DNA of 64,000 bases from Lactarius indigo. Its lineage: Eukaryota > Basidiomycota > Agaricomycetes > Russulales > Russulaceae. Every line of letters begins with the position of its first letter. Position 1 is the stretch's first letter. Below are positions 10,862-22,844 of this stretch, piece by piece. A program made the translations under genes and the position numbers. The notes beneath the pieces are model-generated. The model had not been told where the DNA came from and searched no databases. It saw only the letters and a program-made list of their open reading frames with translations. The stretch is taken from NCBI GenBank assembly GCA_025766275.1, contig JAFKAC010000011.1, positions 1,116,001 through 1,180,000 of the forward strand, in the 5' to 3' direction.

Positions 10862-13366
10862 TCAACTAGGTGTCGGCACACAATTCTGCTTAATCAAGTC
10901 AATAATCTTCTCCATTATAGTGTCCTTCTTCTGGTAGGTCTGGTAAGCAGAAGGGACCTCTGTGACAAAACTCCGGATATCATCGTGAATTCGGCTCCTA
11001 GAGCTACTTTCGGCATAGTTCTTCACGGCCGACTGAACTTTCGTTTCGGAAACACTACGGCCGGACACAAAGAGCCCATATAGGATGACAGTAAGGTCTA
11101 CGATGTAGGCCATGATACAGCGGATGTTCCTGTTACTGAGCAAAGATATGAGGCAAGGTTGACAAAAACTATACTAGTAGAAGGTAGTCACTTGTTTTGG
11201 TATTGATCGTTCATCCATTGGGCCATAGGCGTAGCAGTCCCATTCGAATCCAAGACAGGACTATTCGAAGATCTATCTTCAATGTACGGTCTCGAGTCTG
11301 CGTGATTGCACTCACGAGAAAGCAGGCAGCCCAGCTAGGTCCCCAACAAGGTGGGACATCCTGGCCATGAAGTCCCTACTCGACAGATACTGATTTCCTT
11401 CAGCAAACAAAAGGGAGCTTAGGAAAGAACGACTGACTCTTTCCCCATCACCAAAGTTCCAGACCCTGATAATATCTTCGTGAGTCACATTCACGCAGCT
11501 TGCCAGGGCCCGATCAGTGAAGTATTTACTGGATCCGAGGCCACGCCAATATCCTGCGTATGCGAGATGACTTGTCGGAATATGTTAGGCAGACAGGTAT
11601 TACTCACGACTTCGCCCAACCCTGGAGGACGGGATGAGGTGGTAGTTTTCGGGAATGAATATGATAGTACGTGCTCGATGGAAGCTTGGATGATGATATC
11701 ATGGTTTACCCTCTGTGCTATGGACCATGCAAGAAGCGCAGGGGTTATCGGCGATGTCTGTCGTACTTGTGACGATGTAAGACCGCCGGTGGAGTTATGC
11801 GGATCTGCCTTGATGATCGTACGAGTAGTCGAAGTCAGTTCCCCGATGAGATCTCTGTGTTCTTGTTTCTCTATAAAGATAAAAGATGGGCATTAGATAG
11901 TCTTTCGTGGGGCGCATACAAAAGAACAATTACCAGAAAAGATCACCGCAGGAACATCTTTAGGATCCTTATGGAACAGGGAGCCACAAAAGTTTTCGTA
12001 CATCGCACGTGCCTGGACACCTGGTTGTTCGTGCGTTTGTATGTCCCCATGTGTGATATCGAATCGAACTCGAGAGACCAACAGGTCAAATTTGGTGAAC
12101 ACAATTAGGACGGGCACTAAGTCCCGTATCAGTTCCATTTACAGATACTATGACTCTTGAGCACGCCCACCTTTTTTCATGCCCAAAACCGCTTTGACAC
12201 CTTCCCCCAGCCCTCCCTCGAGCGCTTCAGAAACAGGAACACATATCCTAGGAAGTTGTCTTTATCAGTCATATAGAAATGTCGACAGTTCCCAATATAC
12301 CAGATGGCATGTAGTCTCTCCGAAGCTGAACGGCTCGCATCAGTGCGGTACGAGATGAAGTCCCAAATAGTTTCCAGGCTCTGGGAATCTCCGGATTTGA
12401 ATCCAGAATACTCGTGTACTACGAGATGACTGTTGTCGCCTGGACGAAAGCCGACATTGATATCGGCATTTCCATGCTGACTTCCCGGTGCCGCCTTTTT
12501 TCATAGAAGCACTCGATTAGCGAAACCGGATAAGGCAAGAAGGGACCCACAGCCATATCGACATCGAACACGGCCTTGATGAGTGAGGACTTTCCGGACT
12601 GACTCTGTTGCGACAGTAGATGTCAACTCAGCCCCGAGAAATGCCATGCGCTAGCGCGCACCTTCCCCAGGACAAGGATTCTGAACCTACGGATAATTGT
12701 GGTGGTTACTCACAAAATATTTCAGAATCGGGGCGCATACCTGAAGCCTTCAGGAAGCACCTCCCGCACTGTCGAAGGGAACCCGGTATTGTTACCTCTC
12801 GCAACAGCTTGTTTTTGGGCAGCCCTCGAGGCTAATCGGCGATCGAGTGCTGGCTCGACTCCATTTTGTTGTTGGTGGCCACGGGCGTGCCCTCCCCTAT
12901 ACGAGGATGAAGAAACAACCACCGGGGCTGGCGAGGGGCCATATCTTGCGCCATCATATGGTGTCGCAGAAAATGACCTGTCCACCTTGTGACGGGAAGA
13001 GGGATGTCTTGATCCACCACGTGACGGTTCACCGACGGTGACTGAAGGCCCCATCCTTTCGCTATCAAATGATGGGTATGCAGATGTTGAACGGCGCGGA
13101 GTGGACGGGTGATCTAGTCTGCTAGACCTGGATTTTTGGGACGCGTTTCGATCGGATTGGGAAGGCGTCGGTGTAGGGATGGGTTCACTAGGTTGAACTT
13201 TTTTAGCAGGCTCAAAGGTCTCATCGGGTTCCTGAGGTGACACCGTAGTCACGCCTCGTTGGGGATTAGATGCTTGTTCAGTAGTTTGAGGTTGGTGGGG
13301 AATGTCGCCCGTTCGAGGGGACGAAGAGTCGGAAGAGGGCTTGGGACTGGAACAGCAGCTTCCCAT
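10862..13366 (-). CDS. Lipid-anchored G-domain (P-loop GTPase-like) protein, diverged paralog C
   Basis: Twelve exons give 637 residues: 13366-12741, 12686-12662, 12604-12551, 12494-12301, 12247-12171, 12116-11934, 11870-11675, 11621-11608, 11553-11438, 11389-11316, 11272-11192, 11135-10862. Exon order, phases and even the 25 nt, 54 nt, 77 nt, 14 nt and 116 nt exons are the same as in A and B. The start MGSCCSSPKP again suits myristoylation and palmitoylation. A 200-residue Ser/Pro/Arg head precedes FRILVLGKSQSGKSS (P-loop about 216-224), NVGFRPGDNSHLVVHEYSGF, WICVPVSEALEG and VLIVFTKFD (333-336). The region matching intron 1 of A and B is read through as coding here. The intron at 11674-11622 must start with GC (GCACGT) to keep the frame. 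Function unknown. Confidence 0.78.
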
Positions 13367-14424
13367 GGGGACATACAGAGCTCAGTCAGTGGGTAGGACG
13401 GGGTGGGACACAAAGAGGTGATATATACGAAGCACGGCATAAGACATACATGGGCTTGAGAGTGAAGACACGAGGAAGCCACGCTTCGTGTTGCCCCGAA
13501 TTCGGTTGGTGAAACACCAGACACTGCACCTTGCACTGCACACCGTCGGCTCGAGTTGCCATATTAAAACATAGTATGGGAGAAAAGTTGTGCACGCTTT
13601 CGGTGTGTAGAACATATAGTCGTGTGCTGAGAAAGCTCCAACGATACATGAAATAAGGCATGAGGGATCCTGAAATCTGTTGGTGAACACGCACCGACAG
13701 AGCGCGTGTCGATCACCTCGAACATGTGCAGCACAGGAAGATGGAAATCTATTACGCCTACGTACCAAACCACGGGTCTTACGTCACCGCAAATTACGTC
13801 GGGGTTATTCTGAGAACACCCATAATGAGGTGTCTAGAAGCAAATTGGAGGTCGAGATTGGAGAGGAAAACCTCGCCACTGTAATCGCCAACGGAGTGTG
13901 TTCTGTTACTGTAAAGAGCAGCATCCTCAAGTTCGTTGCCCAATCATTTGATTTCGGGACCGCGACAACATGAGCCAAGAACTGTCGAGTGGATTGTACT
14001 GCCCCCGGTCGGAGGTTGAAATAGTACTATACGATAAACCATTAATAATGGATTCATACTGTATGTACTCTTTCTACGTAGCTAGAGGATTCCTTTCTTC
14101 GCGCATTAGAATAGAAATGGGACCATACCATTCGATTTCGAAAACGGTCACAGATGGAGAAATAACTATGGGTCGAAAAAACCGATCCTGAAGTAAAAGT
14201 TTGACATGAGGTGTAAGGGCAGAGGCAGTGTGCGTAATACAGGCGTGGATGTTTCAGTAAATGTGTTATACAGTAAGAAATTTGCGCATGTGAACAAAAA
14301 AAAAAAAAAAAAAACCGGTTTGAAGCCTGAGCAGTGCGTATTCCGCGCGATGATTGGAGGGAAATATTCCAAAAGCAATATACCTGAAAGAGGCTTAACG
14401 CATCATGTATCATCGAATTTTGGA
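13367..14424. other. Intergenic region with a 19-20 bp poly-A tract
   Basis: Short ORFs on both strands show no recognisable protein. A run of about 19-20 A lies near 14296-14316; without flanking target duplications or a retroelement body it cannot be assigned. The 5' flank of gene C lies at the left end and the 3' flank of the metacaspase-like gene at the right. Confidence 0.4.
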
Positions 14425-16241
14425 TCAGAACTTCAGAATTTCATCCATATCCTAGATAGGTAACCAGGGCCCATCAACAGCCAGCCGGATCATTTGTGTG
14501 ATGAACGCATACCAGCTTTGCCAGGCTGCTAAGCACCGGTTCCTGGAAATTGTCGAGTTCCCCGTCGAATCCATCTCCTTTGCCGCGAGTGGCTTGCTTT
14601 TTCTGGTAGCGCGTGTATTTGTGCAGCTCGAGAGCGTTGTCATGCAATTGGAAACTAGAAAACGAGATGGCGACACAACACATGAGCGCTTGTGAGGGCG
14701 CGTACAACAGACTGACGTACTTGATGTGCGACATCAATTCCCGGTATGATGGGCGACTGTAAGTTTCTGATGGGCAACGTCGGATCAAAGTTAAACAACC
14801 GCCAGTTAAATGCACGAACTCAGATAATTGCACACGACCGTGGTGAGTGAGCCGTTCGGGCCCTCCCATGCACGCTGCAAGTCCGAGCAAGCGGATAGAG
14901 AGAGCTACCGAGAGGTATGAGACCACACCTCCCGCTTAAAAGACACATGGAACAAGTAAGGCTCACCACAGCCGGATATGGATTGTCGTCGCTGTCGCAC
15001 CAACCATCGCAGACAAAAAGAGGTTCTGGAGAAGCGGACCGAGGTCCTGACGGGAAGAACGAGCGCTCTCGTGGGCGCCGAGTCGCGCGTGATTGCGATG
15101 CAGGAGACGATTCACGCTGATTCGCAGAGCGACCTGCGCTAGCGCCATCATCGAGTCGTGAAGGCGGGCGCGCCGACCGACCACCAGCTTCCTGTAAATC
15201 CATAATTGCTTCAATAGATGGAAGAGCCTGGTCAGGGGACCTCGACTTGGTAAAGTCCGTCGCCTGCCGGCGCACTAAGTGGACGTCAGGCCATCGTACA
15301 AGGGTTCTATGGAAATGCAAACCGTTGTTGTTCTGCATAGTAAGGGTACGGCGAGTGCCCTTGGATTGCCATGGCACGTATACGCTATTGCAATGGTGAT
15401 GAGGAAGGTCGAGCAGGGTTCCGGAGTGGCAGGTATCAAGAATGGCCTGAACAGTAATTGAGATGAGGGATAGGGTGGTAGGAAAGAAACAACGCACCAG
15501 GAAAGAGCAACCGATCGGAAGGAGAATAAGGATATCGTTGAGCTCCTATGCGTGTGTCAGCGTGCAACGCCTCCAGCGTAGATCGGAATCTGACGTTATC
15601 GAGGATGAACTCCTCATCGCTTGTAATGATCACTTATGGGGCCCCAGATCAGGGCGAGCATTTCTCTGCAAGGAAAAGAACGCACTTTCATCCTGGTTGT
15701 CCTCCTCTTCGGAATCCTCGATGGCTAACTTCTGGTCAGAATGACCGGAATCTGCGTCGGGAGGTTAGGAGCCGGAAAGTGTCAGGAAAATGTAGCCTCA
15801 CAGAGGAAGACGAAGGTGTCGCCTGGCACGGCATCAGAAACCAGCCGCTTCAACTCACGAATCTATGACGTGTCATAATGAGAAACATTCACTTATTCAA
15901 CTTGTTGGAGCTCACCATGTTGACGCGAGTAGGGTGAGAGAGATCTGGGAGTTTGGGATCGTCTTTCAGCACAGTAATCTCTTCCGGGCGATATTCATAG
16001 GTTTCTGGGAAGAGGGCGGCTGTCGAAGGGAACAATCCCAACTCGAGGTGTATAACCACATACCAGTGAGGAGTTGCTGAAAGCGATCTACATCTTCGTG
16101 AGGTCCATCCAAGGGCGACCACGTATTGTGATCTCCTTTGTAGGAGATACCGACAAGAAGTGCTCGTCGCTTCGACGTTGGGCCCTCGTTCTTGTCCTCT
16201 TCATCATCTGGGAGGCGTATAGTTCCCGTCGTATTAGTCAT
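14425..16241 (-). CDS. Metacaspase-like cysteine peptidase (caspase domain, clan CD family C14)
   Basis: Twelve exons join into 398 residues: 16241-16064, 16019-15916, 15862-15802, 15751-15686, 15632-15595, 15545-15498, 15446-15323, 15274-14967, 14874-14820, 14766-14721, 14654-14513, 14451-14425; introns are 44-92 bp. After a short acidic N-terminus come RRALLVGISYKGD, VFLYSGHSDQ with catalytic His118, IITSDEEFILDNELND, AILDTCHSGTLLDLPHHHCN with catalytic Cys171, YVPWQSKGTRRT, a Ser/Arg-rich linker (about 215-300) and the p10-like tail RAWEGPNGSLTTVVCNYL..SYRELMSHINFQLHDNALELHKYTR, ending LAKLDMDEILKF. Such proteins are common in Agaricomycetes and cleave after Arg/Lys. In-frame ATGs at 16295 and 16322 would lengthen the N-terminus. 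The SLSAC-type segment expected just before RAWEG is absent, removed with intron 8 or deleted. Confidence 0.82.
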
Positions 16242-19200
16242 ACCAAATGGCCAACAAAAGCAGCGGGAGAGGAATGTTTTGATAAGGGAAATCATACAAA
16301 ACACACCACGGAGACTGCACACCCGGTGCTGTTTAGAGAAGAGAGGGGGGAAGCAGGGAGGATTTCAAAGCACGGGCGGCTGCCATCGTCAAAAACCAGG
16401 GTTATTAATAGTAGTGAGCAAAAGACAGCCAGCGCGACGCCGGCGATGGCCCTTTACCCCTTCAGGCACTAATTGTCATCAGCCTCCGTTGGGCCCGTTC
16501 TATACACGCACGCCGTGGTTCTTGACAGGGTTCCGGACGAATCGACGGCAGCGAAGTGATCAACATTTGTTAACTCGGTGGGCCCGGAACGCGATGGGTC
16601 TGGGCTCTCCTTGAGTCGGAGACAATTTATAGTAACGGCACCCGCGCGACATCCTTGATATGGCTGATATCACCGGGCGAAAGGTTGCCGGTGAAAGCTA
16701 CCAAACTTGGATAATGTCCGCGCTGCCCCCGAAACTGCCCAATGGAGGTCGTTATAGGCGGGTCAGTCTTCTTGATCACGGGCCTACAGAACACATTACC
16801 TTGGCTGTGCTAAATACCATATTGTCTGCGGTGAGCCCGCGATGCCATGGCAGCTTACCAAGTCTGAGGGTAAGCAAAGCTAGAGGGGCAGAGTGTACAA
16901 GGGAGGGTCTGGTGTCGTCCACCTTCCAACTCCTTTGTTGGAACATGCGTAATTGAATGTTCATCTTCAGGCCAATTGCCAATTCATTTACTCGACGTTT
17001 CGCGATGTTCGCGAAACGTGCGTGAAACAGAAAAAGGTCACTCCAGCGCCACTTCTCGGCAATCTTCGCGGGTCGTTCCTTGGCTTATTGGTGGGAGGTC
17101 GCTGCCCACAGGGAAGTATCGAGCACAGCACGGTCTACCATTGTACTCAAAACGCCAGACTGGAGAGGTATGTCGGAAAATGGGTGACGGTATTGGTACA
17201 ATCGCCGCGAAACAGAAAGTGAGTGGAAGACTGGATGTATGAATGAATTGCTTCTCGATCAGCTGCGGATGAGTTCACCGGTCACCGGTCACCGTCCGGC
17301 GAGGCAAAGTCACGACCGGGGCCTTCGGAACTGGGTCGATGATGCAAGAACCAGTGCTGTAAGCGATCGCGTCACTAGTCACTCGACACACGACGTCATT
17401 CAATTTTGAAACTAAGACTAGCAAATCCATACCAAACTCACCCGGGCCTCCATGCTAGATATAAGGTGACCTAATGCACCCTCCAGTCATTCGTGCCTTT
17501 CCTCTTCTCCTATCATCTTCATAACACACGTTATAGTAAGATCTCATGCTTCTACAAACTTCAATAGTTGGTTTTTGCACTGTCTCCGAATATTCCCCTG
17601 AGTATTCTCAAAATCCTAACTCAAGCTGGCATCGAGTTCTAGATTGATGCTCAACAGGCAGGCCGGATTGAATGAGGCATTCACCGAAGAGGGCTCTTGT
17701 AACCTCACTGGCACGCGGTGCTTCAAGTTGAATCTACTCACTGGGCCCTGGAATCAGTTACTCAGTGAAAGAAAGGTGAAAAAACCCAGCTTAACCATAA
17801 TACTTACACAACAGGGTCGGACTTTGATATTTCGCAATGACCAAAGACAATGGGGGCTTCCCCACAGCCAGCGCCGGGACAAGGAACTACAGAGAGTGCA
17901 CGTCTACAACCGCCGTCGCCCCCCTGCCAGATCAGAGCAAATGATAATAGCTACTTGTACATCGTGAATGGCTCAGCAAAGCCAGGAAGTCACTCCATGT
18001 CTAGATCTCCTCCTGACAGGATGCCATTCAAAAATGTGGCCTTCACAGCATATTTGCTTGATGTACCGGCTATTGGAAGTGGCACCATCGGGACTAGTCG
18101 TACCGACTTGGGACGCACGGGGGAAAGCGGTCTCGGAAAGGACTCTCCCCCATACCTGTTGGTATCCCTTGACTAGTGGCATTATCCTTCACACAATTGT
18201 GTCAAGGGGCTGTCCGTTCCCGTCGCGCTTCGGCCAATAAATGACCTCCCCCCCGCAACATTTTCTAGTTGACAGGAACTGCGGAGCCTGGGCCCGGGGC
18301 CACCTCTTTACGCATTTACTGCACGGTGGAGAGTTCTGACTGAGTGCCGTCCAGCCGTTACGGTACTCTCCCTCATCTGACGCCATAGCTTCAGGCCACG
18401 TCCTGATGGGGCATCTAGATCGTCATCGTCTTTCAGCAGAGCGCGGAACAGCTAGGGAGTATCTGGCGCATCGCATCCACGATCGACTGAGCCCTTCGCC
18501 GGGCTCGAGTGCGCGGGGCGACCTCCCTCTCATGGTCCAGACTGTCTTTCTGATCCTACCTGGGAGCGGGAACATGGTGATGCTGTCTGCATGTGGCTGC
18601 TGGTCCGCATAGTTCTGGGTATCGACGGCTGTTTCTGGACCGAGAAAGCGTCGTGACTCATGACGAAGGCGACCTAGGTGAGTTCACTACGTGTCCGCCT
18701 TCTCAATGCCAGCACCTGTAAGCTCTTGTGGTCGATTGGCACACATTCTGCGGAACATGCTGCAATCTCAGGGTTATCGCCTCTGAAAACTTAGTATGCA
18801 CGGCGGCCTGTCTCATGCAAGCGCGATAATAACAGTGATGGTCGGCTGCATCTCTTATGGGGTGCACCCGCTGAGCGTTCTTGGAGCGGTCAGCGTAGTC
18901 AAATGAACGACCTTAGGCATAAATTCGCGACGCATCATTCGGACCTTTCCCTTGGGGTTCCGTGTTCAGTTAACTTCTCTTCGCGGCCGTCTTGCTCGGA
19001 GGTATGTGGGGTAGTAATGGTGGTGCTTCGCTCTATTGTGCGATTTCGATCTTGCGTAATCTTGTGAAGAGATAGTGTTGTCTTTCCCTGGACTGCTTTT
19101 CGGCTGCTCGCCTATACTAGTGCATGCGACAAATGGGACTTTGACTTGAGCAAATGGTAGTTCGAACAGTGGCTAATAATTTGAAGCTACATGACGGGCA

Positions 19201-22200
19201 TCGGGATGTCGTAGAAAAGTCAACGTACATTCTAGTAGTCGCGGTTTCATCAGTAGGTGCCCTTGGGACTGCGATACGTCGAGTAGTTGTGCCTGCGGCG
19301 ACGCTTTGGCACAATACATCGTTTGCCTTTTGCACAGATGCGTCCATCTTGAGGAGGAACTACCCATGTCTGAGGTCGCCGTGTAACCAAGTTCAGCGGG
19401 CTGGGTAGTGGAGACGGGGCGGAGATCGGGCTTCAGAGCATGCAAGACGTCTTGCAGCCGAAGTCGTGCTAATGTTCAACGATGCCGGTCTCCACGGCAG
19501 ACACCAAAGAGCCTCCCTCCCAGATATCATACACGACTCAATCGTTCGAAGAGAGGTGAAGTCTAATTCTACGCAGCTGATGTATGCAGTAGCGCCTGGG
19601 CCAAGGTAGAACCGGTAGAACGACAGATCGCCCGGGTTGGCACTGGTGCGATGAAAAGTTTGCCTCTAACGGAAACAGCCAATGACAGGTGGGCGGTTGT
19701 CGCTGATTTTTTTGGTAACAGAAGCTCGGCAAGCACGGATGCGAAGGGTATCCTATGGGCGAGAACAAGAGGCTCTCTGTGCTGCTTCTTGGTGAGTTGG
19801 TGAATAATGGCGTCGTGCGTCGACTAACCAGCCATGTTTTGGCTCAGTGAGACGCAAGTTTCATGGTGTGTCCTGATTTCTTATATTCAGTACGTATCAT
19901 GTTTTCTCGAGGAGGAATCGAAGTGGGAAAGCGCGATAGATGTCGTTGGCTGTGCTATTTGTATGGCAGCTACCAAGTTGTGTTCGTTGCGCGCCTCGCA
20001 TATCTCGTACTAGTAATACTCCGTACAGATATTCAGTGCCTCTAGTCACCGGCTACTATGATCGTATCTTTTTCCGTTGATGCGGGTGTAGCTATTGTCT
20101 GGTGCGCAGAGGAACGAGAGGTTTTCAAAGTTTCGCAGTAGGAATAACGGGTAAAGTCCGTGTCACCCGAGCCTGGTATCGTTAGTCTATGGAAGTTGTA
20201 TCTTCGTCACGTTTCATTTGACGTGCTTCAGGGTTTCAAGGCTCAAGACCTGGGGACATGAATATGGCGATGAGGCAACAAGAGTAAGAGAACCCAACAA
20301 AAACCTAAAGAGCGTACTGAAGACGATGGAGGGAATATAGCTGACCGTCAGTCAAGGTTATACTAGCACCGACGGTCTATGCATTCCAGCGCGCGAACTA
20401 TTGTTATCATCCTAAAGTCATCACACATGACGTCGTTTTATAAGCTCATTACCAAGTCTTGGCTGCGTTTGGGGAAATTCTCGGTGCTAATATAGCAGCA
20501 GCAGCCTTCACACAACCTGCAGTGCGTTAACTTGAAACAACTTTCGTCTCGCTGGAGGGCCTGGCATCAGCATCGTGAGGTTTGCCGTGGGAACGTTGCG
20601 AATCCTTCTTTCCCGTCGGGTTTAACGAGCGAACTGCGCTCGGCCACATCCTCGCCAAACCTATCCTCCTATGGTATTCGTTCTACCGGGCACGACATCA
20701 GAAAGTGAAAAAGTGAAAAAGGTGGATATGGCACCCTCCGAATCCGCTGACGGCAAACAAGACACCCTTAATCGTCTTGCTAAGCGGACCTCTGCCGGTA
20801 ACTTAGCACTTAGAGAATATTGCCGTGACCCCAATATTTCTGGGCCTGAAGGGTCGAAAGTGTTCTTTTCTATCGGCTAAAGAGAAGCCTCAATTCGCGA
20901 GGATGGGTGATGACGTCGAAAGCCTCAAGGACATCAAGTTCTGGTGGGAGACAATTTCGAAAAACCTGTTCTTTGGAGGCAAGCTACACCCCCTTTTTTT
21001 TTGGTCTGCTCATAATTGGCTCATAAAAATAAATAGAAGACTTACAAACTTGAACGAGTCTGCATCTTTATTTCTTCTTGTCCGAGTCTGCGTTGTTTTT
21101 TTTTGCAAGTCAGGTCGCCAACCATATACTCCCCTTCTGGAACACCCCGTTAATCGTAGATGCGACCAGAGTGTTGAGACTTGGCCGAGATGCTGACTCG
21201 GAGACTTTACCACCACGACGTCGTTCTCGAGTTGACCATCACGTGCAGAGAGCCGAAACACAGGAACCAACAAACGGTCAGGTACCTGTTATGACCGAGC
21301 TTTTATGAACGAGGTTCGGGCTCAGCCTCGTTCCTGCCTCCTCAAACTATCAATGCGTGCTGGGATGGGATGGAGGGTAGTGGAGAGTCATTTACAGTGT
21401 GCATGAAAGCCAGGTGAGCATTCGCTGCGCTGGAGTATACGACCTCTTTTCAATTACGAAATGCCCTCATCCAACCGGCGGCTCTTGCCCAGAAAGCGTG
21501 TTAGCGGATACGCAAAACCTAATAACTGTCGAGCCGACCACCGAAACGCTTCGCACATGCGAAAGTCGGTGTCCATTATCACTGCCACGCTCTGAGACGA
21601 GTCGTCAGTCGCCAATGGAGGCACGACACGCGGCCACTGGCACGCGCGTCATCGACCACTTCTCTGTGACAGGAAGGACACCTCGGCAAAAAAAGTATAC
21701 AGTACGTACGGTTGGCCGATGCTGGGTCTAGGTACGGAGTAACGAAAGGACGAGGCGGCCGAATTACGGAAGAAGTAAGTATAGATATTTTGTACTGCAG
21801 CTTTTGGTGTGCCCACTCTTCTTTGCGTGATAGATCGCGACGCGACGGCACCACACGAACCCCGATAGCTTCCAACCGCCCGTATACTTAACACGGTTGG
21901 TTGGACCTGTCACGCATTTGGAGGAACGAGTAATACGCAATTACGAAACAATACAAAGGTTCTGGGCACGTCGGCACCAAGAATATCCTGCCCTCCGTAG
22001 ATCGAGGGCGGAAATAAACGGCACAGTGGCAAATCAAAGCATATACGAGAACTGCAATGATGTTGCGTCGCGAGTTCCGATAGTGGCTTGGTATGAGATA
22101 ATCTGTTTCATAAAAACCCTTTCCCCTCCTTGGGCCACGTTCGAGGGTAGGCATACAGATCTCGCGCCCGCGCCCACACTCGCACTTACAGCGTTGTAGG

Positions 22201-22844
22201 CAGCCCAGTTGAACATCATACAGTAGTGAAATTGAAATGAATTGGTATTTGATAGTAGGCTGCCCGCTAACGCCGGCGAAGCTAACATCTGAAATATCTG
22301 CGATGGTTTATTCGTAACATTTCTGCAGATTTGTGGAGCGACCCTCGATCAGCAGCTGTAGCACGAGCTAGGCAGTGACAGCATTTGTCAAGCCCATATC
22401 GGTTCGTCTCTGACAATTGGAAACACCGGGAAGTAAGCGAGCCGGACGGTTTATCACGATCTTGCATATATTGTGCATAGTACGACATAACATCAACGAC
22501 TACGATACAGCAAGCAGATCCGAGGTGTGAAAACAGCATGGAAAAGAAGGGAGAAGCGAAATGTGTGTTGTCAAATAGTACAGATGAGGGGTTGAAGTGC
22601 AGATCCAAAAAAAAATATGCGGGAGAGTGATTGTCCTTAATAGTATGAAAATATGCGAACCTGGGTCGAGAACCAAGATATGATGAATGAAAAAAAAAAG
22701 AACTTGGAGAATCGAAATAAGCAAAGAGAAGGTCGTTGGGCTCGAGGAGATTGGTGCGCAGCAGAATCCCCATAGAGGTGAAGAATAAGGAAGGGCGAAG
22801 GTTTGATGCCGGGTCAAGGATGAAGAGAAGGAGCGGTCGGACTG
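16242..22844. other. 6.6 kb gene-poor region
   Basis: No protein family was recognised on either strand. The best open frame is 17850-18176 on the plus strand (108 residues, start MGASPQPAPGQGTTES, with VAFTAYLLDVPAIGSG), which has a favourable start context but no known match and no neighbouring exon that could be joined. The other ORFs are short and lack coding-like composition. The region may be old, mutated transposon or gene debris. Confidence 0.35.
16995..17019. repeat. Perfect short palindrome (11 bp arms, 3 bp loop)
   Basis: ACGTTTCGCGA is followed by TGT and by its exact reverse complement. It lies outside any gene model. It could be a hairpin or protein site, but no function is evident. 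Confidence 0.6.

Noticed and set aside
14296..14316. Poly-A tract as sign of a retroposed gene
   Set aside because: No processed coding sequence, target-site duplication or element body next to it; it may be a simple homopolymer.
17850..18176. 108-residue ORF starting MGASPQPAPGQGTTES
   Set aside because: No recognisable domain, no joinable exons and located in a gene desert, so kept only as a note in the gap entry.
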